A DNA stretch of 64,000 nt from JAGVPT01 sp963827085 (GTDB taxonomy: Bacteria > Bacteroidota > Ignavibacteria > UBA10030 > UBA8401), in assembly GCA_963827085.1 (NCBI GenBank), contig CAWGZY010000001.1, positions 434,001-498,000 on the forward strand, in the 5' to 3' direction. Shown here in pieces: positions 36,051-45,196 of the stretch. The notes beneath the pieces were generated by a model. The model did no database searches. It was not told where the DNA came from and was given only the letters and a program-made list of their open reading frames with translations. Each line of letters begins with the position of its first letter. The first letter of the stretch is position 1. The position numbers were made by a program, and so were the translations under genes.

Positions 36051-37031
36051 TTACAGTGAGAGACGCCACACTGTGTTGCCCTCTGAAACATAGAGATACT
36101 TGCCAACGACGGCGATTGGACCTACCGCAGCATTTGGCAAATTGTCTGTGATATTAGTCCAGCTTGAACCATTGTTTGTGGAAGCAAACACACCGGCATC
36201 ATAGCCCACAAAAATACTTGAATCGCTTGCGGCAAGATAAATCCAGGATTCTGGATAGCTTGGCAGCTTACCCGTTACATTGTTCCAACTAGTACCATAG
36301 TTTGTCGACAGAAATATTTGAGCGCCGCCCGTTCCCGCAAAAATATCCGTGCCTTTGGTTGCAAGAGAAACAACTAAGGGAAATTGTGAGGAATGGGAAA
36401 TGTTAGGGACTAAACCGCTGTTAACAAGTACCCAATCTTCACCATCGTCGGTCGAAAGGTATGCTCCATAGACTGTGCCTGCAAATATATGAAATCCGTT
36501 AATGGCAAGAGTGAAGATATTTGATGAAGAATAGATACCATTATTTGTTGGCGTCCAGCTCGTACCGTTGTCCGTGGACCTAAGAACACCGCCCGTCTCC
36601 GTTCCGGCGAATAAGCTAGAATTACTTAAAGCAAAACAATTAACCGTTTGGTACACACCGACGGAGTTCGTAGCTAACCCGGAATCGCAATGAGTCCAAC
36701 TTGAGCCGTCGTTTGTCGAAAAAAACACACCTCCAGAACCTTGCCCAGCTAAAATAGCTCCATCAACTGCCGCAACGCTCAATACACCAATTGGCGAGAT
36801 GGAAGCAGCCTGTGTCCAGTTCGCCCCGTTATCTGTCGACCGAAAAACGCCACCGCTTCCCGCAGCAAATAATTCTCCACTGATTGTTGTAATATTATTG
36901 AAAGACGGCAATCCATTGACTTGTGTCCATTTCCCCGAGTTATTCGGCCCTACTGTATTCTTGGCGTTGTTACAACTAGCTAACAAAAGGGCAGAGATAA
37001 GTAATGACAGAAATATTGTTTGTTGTCTCAT
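36051..37031 (-). CDS. Lipoprotein with BNR-type beta-propeller repeats
   Basis: 326 residues with a lipoprotein signal (LLISALLLASCNNAKN). It contains about six propeller repeats with the signature GGVFRSTDNGANWT / GGVFFSTNDGSSWT / YLSTDDGEDWVLVN. It resembles the two T9SS propellers at 25865 and 42749 but has no sorting tail; the lipid anchor replaces it. Repeats are more diverged than in those proteins. It is probably surface exposed; function unknown. Confidence 0.82.
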   Translation of the reverse strand: MRQQTIFLSLLISALLLASCNNAKNTVGPNNSGKWTQVNGLPSFNNITTISGELFAAGSGGVFRSTDNGANWTQAASISPIGVLSVAAVDGAILAGQGSGGVFFSTNDGSSWTHCDSGLATNSVGVYQTVNCFALSNSSLFAGTETGGVLRSTDNGTSWTPTNNGIYSSSNIFTLAINGFHIFAGTVYGAYLSTDDGEDWVLVNSGLVPNISHSSQFPLVVSLATKGTDIFAGTGGAQIFLSTNYGTSWNNVTGKLPSYPESWIYLAASDSSIFVGYDAGVFASTNNGSSWTNITDNLPNAAVGPIAVVGKYLYVSEGNTVWRLSL

Positions 37032-37092
37032 GTGTTCTCCTCTTATTTGATAGTGTCTATATGTAGACTCCGTATTAATGAAATACGTTGCG

Positions 37093-37285
37093 CCCTAACG
37101 GACCGGAGCTAAGATGCAGCGGCGAGCCGCGTAGCTGCACGGTAGCTCGTTGCGCGGACGTTCCAATCAGATGTTCCTAAGTTCTTTCAACAACGCGCGG
37201 CGAAATCGTCGACGGCTGGTTCCGTCAGCTTGTCGAGCGTTCTTTGCGAGACCCGCCGGTTTTTGGCGGGAGTAACTTTTTAGGC
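37093..37285 (-). repeat. attC site (MNT-HepT relic cassette)
   Basis: R' CCCTAAC at 37093-37099 with GGACCGGAGCTAAGATGCAG, long-form arm with hairpin CCGCCGGTTTTTGGCGGG, and R'' TTTAGGC at 37279-37285. Length 193 bp. Confidence 0.8.
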
Positions 37286-37299
37286 GGCAGGCAGGAGGG

Positions 37300-37751
37300 C
37301 TAAAGAGATTTGAGAATACGGATGATTTGTTTCTCGTAGACAGGGATGTCGTTTTGCACTGTAAGCCGGACCTTTTCGATATCGACACCGAAATAATCAT
37401 GAATCAACTTGTCGCGCATCCCGGCGATATCATCCCAAGGGACTTCCTTACTGTCCTTACGAATTTCATCCGAAAGCCGCTTCGTTGCCTCCCCAATAAT
37501 TTCAATTTGACGAATTACTACTCTTGAACCAAGATGTCCTTTTTAAAGGAAGTAATAGACACCTGTTTTATATAGCCTTCAATCTTCAGAATTGCATGGC
37601 GTATATGTTTTGAGAATGTGACAAGAAGATCAACATCGCTTTCGCCCTTTACTTCACCACGAGCAACTGAGCCAAAAACACGAAGCCTTTTAACATGATA
37701 TCTGTTGCAGATGGTTAAGATGGCTTCGGTATTAAAATTGATCGTTTTCAT
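37300..37751 (-). pseudogene. Fused and frameshifted MNT-HepT toxin-antitoxin remnant
   Basis: The N-terminal 47 or so residues (MKTINFNTEAILTICNRYHV, then RVFGSVARGEVKGESDVDLL) are an MNT nucleotidyltransferase antitoxin with its GSxARGE..SDxDL motif. They run straight into the first helix of a HepT toxin (IRHAILKIEGYIKQVSITSF), so a deletion removed the MNT end and the HepT start. A stop appears at DILVQE; after a one-base shift, HepT continues (VVIRQIEIIGEATKRLSDEI ... MRDKLIHDYFGVD, with the RxxxxH-type catalytic region) to a stop at 37300-37302. Neither protein can be intact. Confidence 0.8.
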
Positions 37752-37797
37752 GGTCTGCTTTTTCCAAGATACAATATTTCTGGGAAAAAAGCATGCA

Positions 37798-38015
37798 CCC
37801 TAACGGACCGGAGCTAAGCTGTCTACAACTCTACGAGTCGTGGACTCGTTGAGCGGCGGCGTGTAGCCATTCCCCGGTAGAATATACGCTCGGCAGGCAT
37901 CGCTATTTCCCTTGTTTTTTTAGCGCGCGGCCAAATCGTCGACGGCTGGTTCCCTCATCTTGTCGGGCGTTCTTTGCGAGACCCGCCGGTTTTTGGCCGA
38001 AGTGGCTGGTTAGGC
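37798..38015 (-). repeat. attC site (cassette 38066-39022)
   Basis: R' CCCTAAC at 37798-37804 with GGACCGGAGCTAAGCTG, a diverged central hairpin (CTCTACGAGTCGTGGACTCG), long-form arm, R'' GTTAGGC at 38009-38015. Length 218 bp, the longest site. Confidence 0.8.
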
Positions 38016-38065
38016 GGCCGCACCGCAATATGGTAGCATTGTGCGACATATTTGAAAACATGGGT

Positions 38066-39022
38066 TCAGAGTGTGATGACGACTTTCCCTTTAGCATGTC
38101 CTTCTTCAAGATACTTTATAGCCTGGGCGACCTCACTTAGAGGGTAAAGCCTGTCTATGACAGGTTTTACTTTACCGGCTTCAATAAGTTCTTTCAAAAA
38201 TATCAAATCCTTTTGTCTTGCCACCGTCATCATGCTGCCCATTCTTTTACTTCCGGTTATTGACATCAGCGGTCCCCAAAACAAAGCTTGGAACATCTGC
38301 GCTCCAGTACCTCCGGTCATGACATAAATTCCGTTGCGGCTTAATGAACGCCTATAATCTGAAATCGAATGATATCCGTTAGCAGCAATAATCAAGTCAT
38401 AACGTTTCCCATTTCGAGTAAAATCTTCTTTAGTGTAGTCAATTACCTTGTCAGCACCAATCAAACGTACCATGTCCAATTTACTAGTGCTGCAAACGGC
38501 TGTAACTTCAGCTCCAAACAATTTGGCGATCTGCACCGCAAAAGTTCCAACACCACCGGACGCACCATTAATTAAAACTTTTTGCCCTGATTGAATCCTG
38601 CCCTTATCGCGAAGACCCTGCAATGCGGTGTATGCTGCCACAGGTACAGAAGCCGCTTGCTCGAACGTTACGTTGCCCGGCTTGATGACCAGTGCTGATT
38701 CGGAAGTACATGCGTACTCGGCAAATGCACCACGGCACGAGCCGAAGACTTCCTCGCCTGGTTTGAACTGGGTTACGTTTCTGCCAACCGATTCAACCCA
38801 GCCGGCTACATCAACACCTAATCGTGTGTCCTTTGGTTTGAGAAGCCCTCCCATGATGCGAACGATATACGGTGTGCCTCTCATAAAGTGCCAGTCAAGG
38901 GGATTGACAGAAGCCGCGCGCACTCTTATCAAGACTTCATTATCCTTGGGGGTAGGTTTTTCTACCTCCTTTAATTCAAGAATGTCAGGTGAACCATATT
39001 TGTGATAAATGATGGCTTTCAT
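38066..39022 (-). CDS. Zinc-less MDR-family NAD(P)H oxidoreductase (quinone oxidoreductase-like)
   Basis: The start at 39022 (MKAIIYHKYGSPDILELKEV) gives 318 residues typical of the medium-chain dehydrogenase family. Key motifs are VLIRVRAASVNPLDWHFMRG, GVDVAGWVESVG, and the nucleotide fold GQKVLINGASGGVGTFAVQI, ending EVAQAIKYLEEGHAKGKVVI. The zinc-binding Cys loop is absent, as in quinone/enone reductases. The substrate is unknown. A full-length metabolic enzyme as cassette cargo. Confidence 0.9.
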   Translation of the reverse strand: MKAIIYHKYGSPDILELKEVEKPTPKDNEVLIRVRAASVNPLDWHFMRGTPYIVRIMGGLLKPKDTRLGVDVAGWVESVGRNVTQFKPGEEVFGSCRGAFAEYACTSESALVIKPGNVTFEQAASVPVAAYTALQGLRDKGRIQSGQKVLINGASGGVGTFAVQIAKLFGAEVTAVCSTSKLDMVRLIGADKVIDYTKEDFTRNGKRYDLIIAANGYHSISDYRRSLSRNGIYVMTGGTGAQMFQALFWGPLMSITGSKRMGSMMTVARQKDLIFLKELIEAGKVKPVIDRLYPLSEVAQAIKYLEEGHAKGKVVITL

Positions 39023-39117
39023 GTAATCACTCATTCTTATTTATTGACAATTGTTTTTAAAAATTTCCACAAGTGTAATTACCATATCGCAAAATGCAAT
39101 TGGAAAAAGGCGCTATG

Positions 39118-39243
39118 GCCTAATGGGGCGGAGCTAAACTGTGGCGGCGAAGCGCCGTGAAATCGTCGACGGCTGGTTCCGTCAGTTTGTCGAGCGTTCT
39201 TTGCGAGACCCCGCGTATTCCAGCGGGGAGCGACTGGTTAGGT
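39118..39243 (-). repeat. attC site (cassette 39286-39924)
   Basis: R' GCCTAAT at 39118-39124, R'' GTTAGGT at 39237-39243. The central part is deleted, so GCGCCGTGAAATCGTCGACG joins the left hairpin directly to the right arm. Long form. Length 126 bp. Confidence 0.8.
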
Positions 39244-39285
39244 GACCAGCCACGAAACAACTATAGATTTAAATATGAAAGTAAT

Positions 39286-39924
39286 TTAGCACGGTTGGAC
39301 CCTATGCGATAGACGTTGTGTAAAAAGTAGGTATGCTATTACTGATGCTGCCATAAATGGAATTGCAAAGCTACCACCTACTATTATGCCTACTGCCAAA
39401 GCTGTAAGCAATCCCATCGTCGGTATAAGAAACTGCGTCCAGAAATTAGCACCAATTTGGCGAAGAATCGCGAAATACATGCCAAGGATGAGAAAATCGC
39501 CAACACCAACTATTGGACAGATCCGATCATTGATAACTACAGAAAATGCCATAATGTTGAGGAGGTCTGCTGTGTTATGATGATCTAAGGTTTTGAGAAG
39601 ATAATGTGTAGGTCCCACAGTGAAAGAAAGAATATCAACAATAGACGCAGTGATTGAAAATGAAATGATTGCGGTGGAGTTTTTGATTCCCCGACTCACG
39701 AGCACAGCGAAGCCCGCTGCGGCAAACATCATAATCGTGTCAGACAGAATAACGCTAATTGGTCTTAGAAAGAAGAGACTGCCATATACGACAAGACTTA
39801 GCATGAATAGTATTGCTGAAAATCGAAGTGTCAACCGACGGAAGATTGAAACCAGTAGAAAGCAGAGCGCCGAGGTACCAATAGTAATGGCGAAGAGTAA
39901 AATGATTATTTGTGTGCGTGCCAT
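39286..39924 (-). CDS. Integral membrane protein of unknown function
   Basis: 212 residues with about seven hydrophobic helices (e.g. IIILLFAITIGTSALCFLLV, FSAILFMLSLVVYGSLFFL, SFAIPFMAASVIAYLLF). GAAAGGAGAG lies before the ATG. No family was recognised. Its 5' leader and attC spacing are cassette-like. Confidence 0.7.
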   Translation of the reverse strand: MARTQIIILLFAITIGTSALCFLLVSIFRRLTLRFSAILFMLSLVVYGSLFFLRPISVILSDTIMMFAAAGFAVLVSRGIKNSTAIISFSITASIVDILSFTVGPTHYLLKTLDHHNTADLLNIMAFSVVINDRICPIVGVGDFLILGMYFAILRQIGANFWTQFLIPTMGLLTALAVGIIVGGSFAIPFMAASVIAYLLFTQRLSHRVQPC

Positions 39925-39987
39925 CTGGCTCTCCTTTCAATAAGAGAACGATTTATATATTAGTGGATCCGCTACCATTCATGGATG

Positions 39988-40140
39988 GCCACTAGGCCGG
40001 ACCGGAGTTAAGGTACGGAGGCGTGCAGCCAAATCAACGGTAGACTATGTGCGTGACGAAATCGTCGATGGCTGCTTCCGTCAGCTTGTCGCGCTTCCTT
40101 GCGAGACCCCCCGTTTTTTGGCGGAAGCGACTGGTTAGGC
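39988..40140 (-). repeat. attC site with decayed R' (cassette 40147-40599)
   Basis: R'' GTTAGGC at 40134-40140 with a long-form arm (CAGCTTGTCGCGCTTCCTTG). The left end reads GCCACTAGGCCGGACCGGAG, so R' is damaged by a small change while GGACCGGAG is kept. Confidence 0.65.
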
Positions 40141-40146
40141 TCGCAC

Positions 40147-40599
40147 TCATTTGTCCGAAGTGGGGATTGTTGTCAGTTGAACAATACGCCATCGATCTCC
40201 AACCTTTTCGAGTACAGCAGCCTCAAGTAATGATAATAAAATATTGCCTTGATTGCTTTCAAATTCTCCTGTGACCCTATAATTTGACCAAGCGACTGAT
40301 CCTCGAATTTCAGTATGAAAGTGTGACGGTAACCGATTCATTTTGGCCCCCGTGGCAAAGACTTGTTGAATCGAGGAAATCATAGCATGGAAATCAAAGG
40401 TTCGACCTTCCTCAAGAAGAACAAAAGTCGGTCCAGTGAGTTGCTTGAGTGTTACGGTATCGTTTGTAGCAAGGGCGACACTAAAATCGGTTAATGCTTT
40501 TTCAATAGCAACTTCGTTTAGCTCATTATCAGATGTTGCTTTTTGAGTGCCAACGGGAGTAAATAGAAAATAGAGCAGACAAAAAAGAAATGTTTTCAC
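40147..40599 (-). CDS. Secreted SnoaL/DUF4440-like protein
   Basis: 150 residues with a signal peptide (MKTFLFCLLYFLFTPVGTQK) and an NTF2-like domain: IEKALTDFSVALATNDTVTL, LTGPTFVLLEEGRTFDFHAM, NYRVTGEFESNQGN and a final strand DRWRIVQLTTIP. DUF4440 proteins occur as stand-alone small exported proteins of unknown function. The stop is 7 bases from R''. Confidence 0.75.
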   Translation of the reverse strand: MKTFLFCLLYFLFTPVGTQKATSDNELNEVAIEKALTDFSVALATNDTVTLKQLTGPTFVLLEEGRTFDFHAMISSIQQVFATGAKMNRLPSHFHTEIRGSVAWSNYRVTGEFESNQGNILLSLLEAAVLEKVGDRWRIVQLTTIPTSDK

Positions 40600-40631
40600 A
40601 AAAAGGGTCCTCCAGAAATATTATTTGCGCC

Positions 40632-40816
40632 ATCTAACGGACCCTCGCTAAGCTGCGGCTGTTCGCCGCAGGGACGGTAGCCGTTCCGCGTGGTATGTCC
40701 GGTCCGATAGTAGCTGTTTGTTTCGCGCGTGCAAAATCATCGACGGCTGGTTCCGTCAGCTTCTCGAGCGTTTTTTGCGAGACCCGCCGTTTTTTGGCGG
40801 GAGCGACTGGTTAGGG
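40632..40816 (-). repeat. attC site (cassette 40879-41781)
   Basis: R' ATCTAAC at 40632-40638, hairpin GCTGCGGCTGTTCGCCGCAG, long-form arm with GCCGTTTTTTGGCGGG, R'' GTTAGGG at 40810-40816. Length 185 bp. Confidence 0.85.
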
Positions 40817-40878
40817 CGCAGTAGCTTGTTGATGCATTTACGATGAAAGCAGGCATTTGACTTCGACAGTATTCGGAT

Positions 40879-41781
40879 TTATTCTATTCCTTTCACCGCT
40901 CGAAAATTTAAATAGTCAGCTTTTAATTTCTTCCATCGAGGCCAAACGCCACCATTGTAAACAATAATATATGCATTCGTCTGATTTGCTTCAGTTGAAG
41001 TCCACCAATAAATCGTTTTCAGGTGAATGTTCCAGAGAGGTGATTCTTTGTCCGGTTGAAATTCATATCTTGCTTTACCGGAATTACTATCCCACACACC
41101 GCCGGCATTGTTGCCATGGTAGACCATCGAACGGACGGCCTCATCCACTGTTGGCAGCCGCCATATATTAAGCTCTTCATTCTGTAACGCCGTACCTTTA
41201 CTATTGAGATGGGCACAGATTTTCTTCGCATCATACCACGAGGTTCCATTGTCTGGCCAACCAGGTCCCTGGGGAGCCCATATCAACGCAACGCCATTGC
41301 CTTGTATCTGTCTAATATCAAAATTATTATCATTGTATCTGTTCGCAACACGGATGGCATGAAAGGTGCCAATACCGAATATTTGGATGAGCGGCAGCCC
41401 CATTACAAGAAAGTATGCAAGCCTTCGATGTTCCAACTTCCCGAACCAATAAAGAAGTGCCAGTCCGACCAACGGAACTCCAACAAGAAAGAATCCGGCT
41501 TTCATTTTGCCGAAGAGAAAATAGCTGCCGATAGCCAGAAGCATATGTAACCCTGAGCCAACCTTGCTCCACCTGATTGAAACCACAGACAGAAGCATGA
41601 AGCCTAACGGCACGAGCAAATACTGAACAAACATCAACAGTACGTTATCCCAAAAACTCACGAAGTACCAACCCTCGTGAAAATTCTCATTGATTCCCCA
41701 GTACGCCCAGAAGTTAGCGAAAACTGCCGACAGGCTGATCGCGATCCATATAATGAGTTTCTGGCGTTTTAACTTTTCCAT
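40879..41781 (-). CDS. Membrane protein with C-terminal DUF1566 (Lcl) domain
   Basis: 300 residues. The N-terminal half has about five transmembrane helices (LIIWIAISLSAVFANFWAYW and following). The C-terminal half from about residue 175 is a DUF1566 domain: NGTSWYDAKKICAHLNSKGT, NIWRLPTVDEAV, IYWWTSTEANQTNAYIIVYN and LNFRAVKG. DUF1566 domains are usually exported and found in Bacteroidota surface proteins. The combination with a multi-helix anchor is less common. Function unknown. Confidence 0.8.
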   Translation of the reverse strand: MEKLKRQKLIIWIAISLSAVFANFWAYWGINENFHEGWYFVSFWDNVLLMFVQYLLVPLGFMLLSVVSIRWSKVGSGLHMLLAIGSYFLFGKMKAGFFLVGVPLVGLALLYWFGKLEHRRLAYFLVMGLPLIQIFGIGTFHAIRVANRYNDNNFDIRQIQGNGVALIWAPQGPGWPDNGTSWYDAKKICAHLNSKGTALQNEELNIWRLPTVDEAVRSMVYHGNNAGGVWDSNSGKARYEFQPDKESPLWNIHLKTIYWWTSTEANQTNAYIIVYNGGVWPRWKKLKADYLNFRAVKGIE

Positions 41782-41813
41782 AGATAACTTTCGTAGGAAC
41801 GAAATATGCTGCG

Positions 41814-42002
41814 CTCTAACGAACCGGAGCTAAGCTGCGGCGTACAGCCAGTTGCATGCAGATCGCTGCGTGGATGTATCTGCTGATCATATCATTCTCG
41901 GCGAACTATCGAGCGGTAAAATCGTCGACGGCTGGTTCCGTCAGCTTGTCGAGCGTTCGTTGCGAGACCCCGCGTATTCCAGCGGGGAGCGACTGGTTAT
42001 AC
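41814..42002 (-). repeat. attC site (cassette 42019-42591)
   Basis: R' CTCTAAC at 41814-41820 with GAACCGGAGCTAAGCTGCGG, long-form arm with hairpin CCCCGCGTATTCCAGCGGGG, R'' GTTATAC at 41996-42002. Length 189 bp. Confidence 0.85.
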
Positions 42003-42018
42003 CGCCAAACAAAGCATG

Positions 42019-42591
42019 TCAATTGAAAGTCCATCCCAAACTAAGGCTAGCCCAAGGCAAAACTCTGTCATTAACAATAAGTGGTGTGAATCCAATTCTG
42101 AAATTGAAACCTCCATCTATTGGTTGATAACGGTATCCAATAACTGAAGTGAAAAACATACCCGACCCTGATTGATGTGAAATGGATGGGTTTTGCCCAA
42201 ATAAAACGGGTAGAAAGTTTGCTTGCGTTGTGGTGATAGATGGAACAAAGCTTATCCCTGCTCCCAATTCTAATCTGCTGCTTCCATCTCCATAAAGATA
42301 ATTGGCCATGGCCGGAATAATAGTCACACTTATTTGATCCGATACAAGACCTACAGGAACGGTAGCTGAGAATGATGAGTAACCAATTCGAAGGCTGAAC
42401 GATTTGGTAATTAAACGATCATAATTTATCGAATAGATAAGGCCATTGCCTCCGAGTTCAAAAAAGATTGTATTTTTTGCAATGCCTTGAGGTTGTGCGT
42501 GGACGTTTAAGGGTGGAAAGGACAGAAAAAGACCTAATAATATTGGCATGAGGAAGTAACAACGCGTATTAGCAAATGCGGTGGTCTTCAT
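42019..42591 (-). CDS. Outer-membrane beta-barrel-like protein
   Basis: 190 residues with a signal peptide (ending near LNVHAQPQG). The mature part alternates strands with aromatic girdles (IFFELGGNGLIYSINYDRLI, SFSLRIGYSSF, MFFTSVIGYRYQPIDGGFNF) and ends in a terminal strand with aromatic last residues (LSLGWTFN), as in small barrel proteins. Function unknown. Confidence 0.75.
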   Translation of the reverse strand: MKTTAFANTRCYFLMPILLGLFLSFPPLNVHAQPQGIAKNTIFFELGGNGLIYSINYDRLITKSFSLRIGYSSFSATVPVGLVSDQISVTIIPAMANYLYGDGSSRLELGAGISFVPSITTTQANFLPVLFGQNPSISHQSGSGMFFTSVIGYRYQPIDGGFNFRIGFTPLIVNDRVLPWASLSLGWTFN

Positions 42592-42604
42592 TTGGTACTC
42601 CTGA

Positions 42605-42680
42605 TTCGTATTAGTTAGAATATCATCTTACACATTATTAACTTAGTTAGGGTGGAGGTGTCAGATGACTCAGACACCTG
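42605..42680 (+). mobile_element. Solo left end of the IS481-type element found at 61348
   Basis: GTATTAGTTAGAATATCATC, then ACACATTATTAA and GTGTCAGATGAC repeat in order the left end of the IS at 61348-61412 with a few changes. No transposase remains. It occupies the place where an attC should separate the cassettes at 42019 and 42749; a GTTAGGG (42646-42652) may be a leftover R''. Confidence 0.75.
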
Positions 42681-42748
42681 ATTATCGTCGATAACCGCTC
42701 TCCTCCCGAGTTATTTAATTATCAACTTGACTCTCAGCCGCTTCCATA

Positions 42749-45094
42749 CTATTTGAGCAACATCAACTTCTTCGTTTGAATAAAATTTCCAGCGGCGATT
42801 CTGTAGAAATACACTCCGCTCGACAAATTGCCGGCATTGAATTTGACTGAGTGAGTGCCTGCAGTTTGACGGTCGTTAACCAGAGTTCTCACCTCACTAC
42901 CTAACACGTCGTAAACTTCCAAGGTAACGAAACCGTTGGTTGGAAGCTGATAGCTGATGAGTGTGCTTGGATTGAACGGATTTGGATAATTTTGTAACAA
43001 AGCAAATTCCTTTGGAATAGTGAGTTGTGTTTTTACATCAGTTGTCGAATTAATTGATCGAAAAACACCTCCCCCAGTTCCTGCAAAAATATACCCCGAT
43101 GCATCGATCACTAATGAATACACAGCAGTGTTCGTCAAACCATTATTTTCCTCTGTCCAACTACCCCCATTATTCGTTGAATGATATACTCCTCCTCCAT
43201 TAGCTACATTCCATCCTGCAGTAGTTCCTGCAAAAACTTCCCCCGATGAATTTATCGCTAATGCATACACCAACATGCTGTCCAAACTTGTTTGAGTCCA
43301 ACTATTCCCATCATCTGTTGAAAGATAAACGCCTACTCTATACTCCCCTGCAAAGATGTTTCCCGGTGCATTGATTGCTACAGAAAGCACCAGCACGCCC
43401 GTCAGGGCTGTCCGTGTCCAGTTCCATCCACTATTTGTCGAGAGAAATACCCCTCCTTCAACCCCTGCAAAAATGTTCCCCGACGAATTTATCACTAATG
43501 AATACGAATTCCCTTCCACCCAGCCGCTATCTACCCGATTCCAGTTGCTGCCATTATTTGTTGAGAGATAGAGACCTCCATCATGAATGCCTGCAAGAAA
43601 GTCCCCCGATGAATTGAACCCTACTACCTGCACAGTCCTGTACCCCGGAGCAGGATAACTTACCTGTGTCCAACTGCTGCCATTATTTATTGAAAGGTAG
43701 ATGCCTCCTGCCGAGGTTCCCGCTAAAATTTTCCCCGATGAGTTGACCGCCAACGTAAGTACCTCCGAGTTCCCCAAGCCGTTATTTTCCTGAGTCCAAC
43801 GACTGCCATTATTTGTTGAAAGGTATATTCCTTCATCAGTTCCTGCAAAAATGTTCCCCGAGGGATTGATCGCGAAAGACAAGACAACCGCACACCTCAG
43901 ACCATTATTTACGTCTGTCCAACTACTCCCAGTATTCGTAGAAAGACAAACGCCTCCGCCAATTCCAGCAAAAATGTTCCCCGATGCATTGATCGCTATT
44001 GAATACACATTCGTGCTCGTCAAACCACTATCTGCGTAAGCCCAATTGTTGCCGTCATTTGTCAAAAGATAAACGCCCCTGCCATACGTTCCTGCGAAAA
44101 CATTTCCCGATGAATTGATTGCTAAAGAAAGCACCTCCGTGTTCGTCAAACCACTACTTATCTGAGTCCAACTACTCCCATTATTTGTTGAAAGGTATAT
44201 TCCTCCATCAGTTCCTGCAAAAACATGCCCCGATGAATCGATCGCTAAGGAAAGCACCTCTGTGTTCGTCAAACCATTATTTATCTCCGTCCAACTACTC
44301 CCATTATTTGTTGAAAGGTATATTCCCCCATCGGTTCCTGCAAAAATATACCCTGATGAATTCATCGCTAAAGACGACACATCCGTGTTCGACAAATCAT
44401 TATTTACCTCTGTCCAACCGCTCCCATTATTTGTTGAAAAATATACTCCTCCTCCAGTTCCAGCAAAAATGTCCCCCGATGCATTGATCGCTATTGAATT
44501 CACGTACACGAAAGCCAAACCACTATCTCCATAAGTCCAACTACTGCCGTTATCTGTTGAAAGGCAGACTGCTCCACGAACTCCTGCAAAAATATGTCCA
44601 GATGAATTGATCGCTAAAGATTTCACGCCCGGGTTAGTCAGGCCATTATTTTCCTCCGTCCAACTGCTCCCATTGTTAGTTGAAAGATATATTCCATGAT
44701 CAGTTCCTGCAAAAATGTTTCCGGATGAATTGATCGCCATGGAAGTCACATCCAATCCATACGGTCCATTGGCTTGTTGCCAATACACCGAGCCAGTATC
44801 GGCTTCTGTTTTCAATCCTGTTGCAGCCCTGTTTCTAATGACTTTTGAAAGGGTCATTCGGTCTTTATGTCTATAATCTTGAAACACCTTTCTATCCGTG
44901 ATGACGTTGGCGTCAATTGTATCTGATACCGACGAGAAGGAGGGAGGATCCGTATTATCTACGGGGTTCCATTGTCCTTTATTCTGAGTGAAGAGGCTTT
45001 TGTTCGCTGTGTCTGGAGTTTGCTGTGGATTGCTTAATTGTTGCGCGCTTGCTATTGCGCAAAATAACGTGAGTAGAAGTAGTGACTTTCCCAT
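42749..45094 (-). CDS. Very large repeat beta-propeller protein with T9SS sorting tail
   Basis: The start at 45094 has AAGGAG nine bases upstream and begins a signal peptide (MGKSLLLLTLFCAIASAQQ). The 781-residue product has about fourteen repeats of 41 residues with the core SSGNIFAGTDGGIYLSTNNG, then SSWTEVNNGLTNT, followed by a T9SS type A sorting domain (LLQNYPNPFNPSTLISYQLP ... GVYFYRIAAGNF). It is related to the protein at 25865. The repeats are nearly exact in DNA, so unequal recombination can change their number. The size is extreme for an integron cassette. Probably cell-surface exposed; ligand unknown. Confidence 0.85.
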   Translation of the reverse strand: MGKSLLLLTLFCAIASAQQLSNPQQTPDTANKSLFTQNKGQWNPVDNTDPPSFSSVSDTIDANVITDRKVFQDYRHKDRMTLSKVIRNRAATGLKTEADTGSVYWQQANGPYGLDVTSMAINSSGNIFAGTDHGIYLSTNNGSSWTEENNGLTNPGVKSLAINSSGHIFAGVRGAVCLSTDNGSSWTYGDSGLAFVYVNSIAINASGDIFAGTGGGVYFSTNNGSGWTEVNNDLSNTDVSSLAMNSSGYIFAGTDGGIYLSTNNGSSWTEINNGLTNTEVLSLAIDSSGHVFAGTDGGIYLSTNNGSSWTQISSGLTNTEVLSLAINSSGNVFAGTYGRGVYLLTNDGNNWAYADSGLTSTNVYSIAINASGNIFAGIGGGVCLSTNTGSSWTDVNNGLRCAVVLSFAINPSGNIFAGTDEGIYLSTNNGSRWTQENNGLGNSEVLTLAVNSSGKILAGTSAGGIYLSINNGSSWTQVSYPAPGYRTVQVVGFNSSGDFLAGIHDGGLYLSTNNGSNWNRVDSGWVEGNSYSLVINSSGNIFAGVEGGVFLSTNSGWNWTRTALTGVLVLSVAINAPGNIFAGEYRVGVYLSTDDGNSWTQTSLDSMLVYALAINSSGEVFAGTTAGWNVANGGGVYHSTNNGGSWTEENNGLTNTAVYSLVIDASGYIFAGTGGGVFRSINSTTDVKTQLTIPKEFALLQNYPNPFNPSTLISYQLPTNGFVTLEVYDVLGSEVRTLVNDRQTAGTHSVKFNAGNLSSGVYFYRIAAGNFIQTKKLMLLK

Positions 45095-45196
45095 TGTGAT
45101 TGTCTCCTTATCTATTATCAACAAAGTTTAAGGCATTCTTTATCCTCCGGGCAATTGCAATCAACGAATGTAAAAACGAAGTCAGCATTTTGTGCG

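Noticed and set aside
43356..44534. Several plus-strand frames within the large propeller gene
   Set aside because: They arise from the repeated DNA on the opposite strand and have no ribosome sites or recognisable domains.
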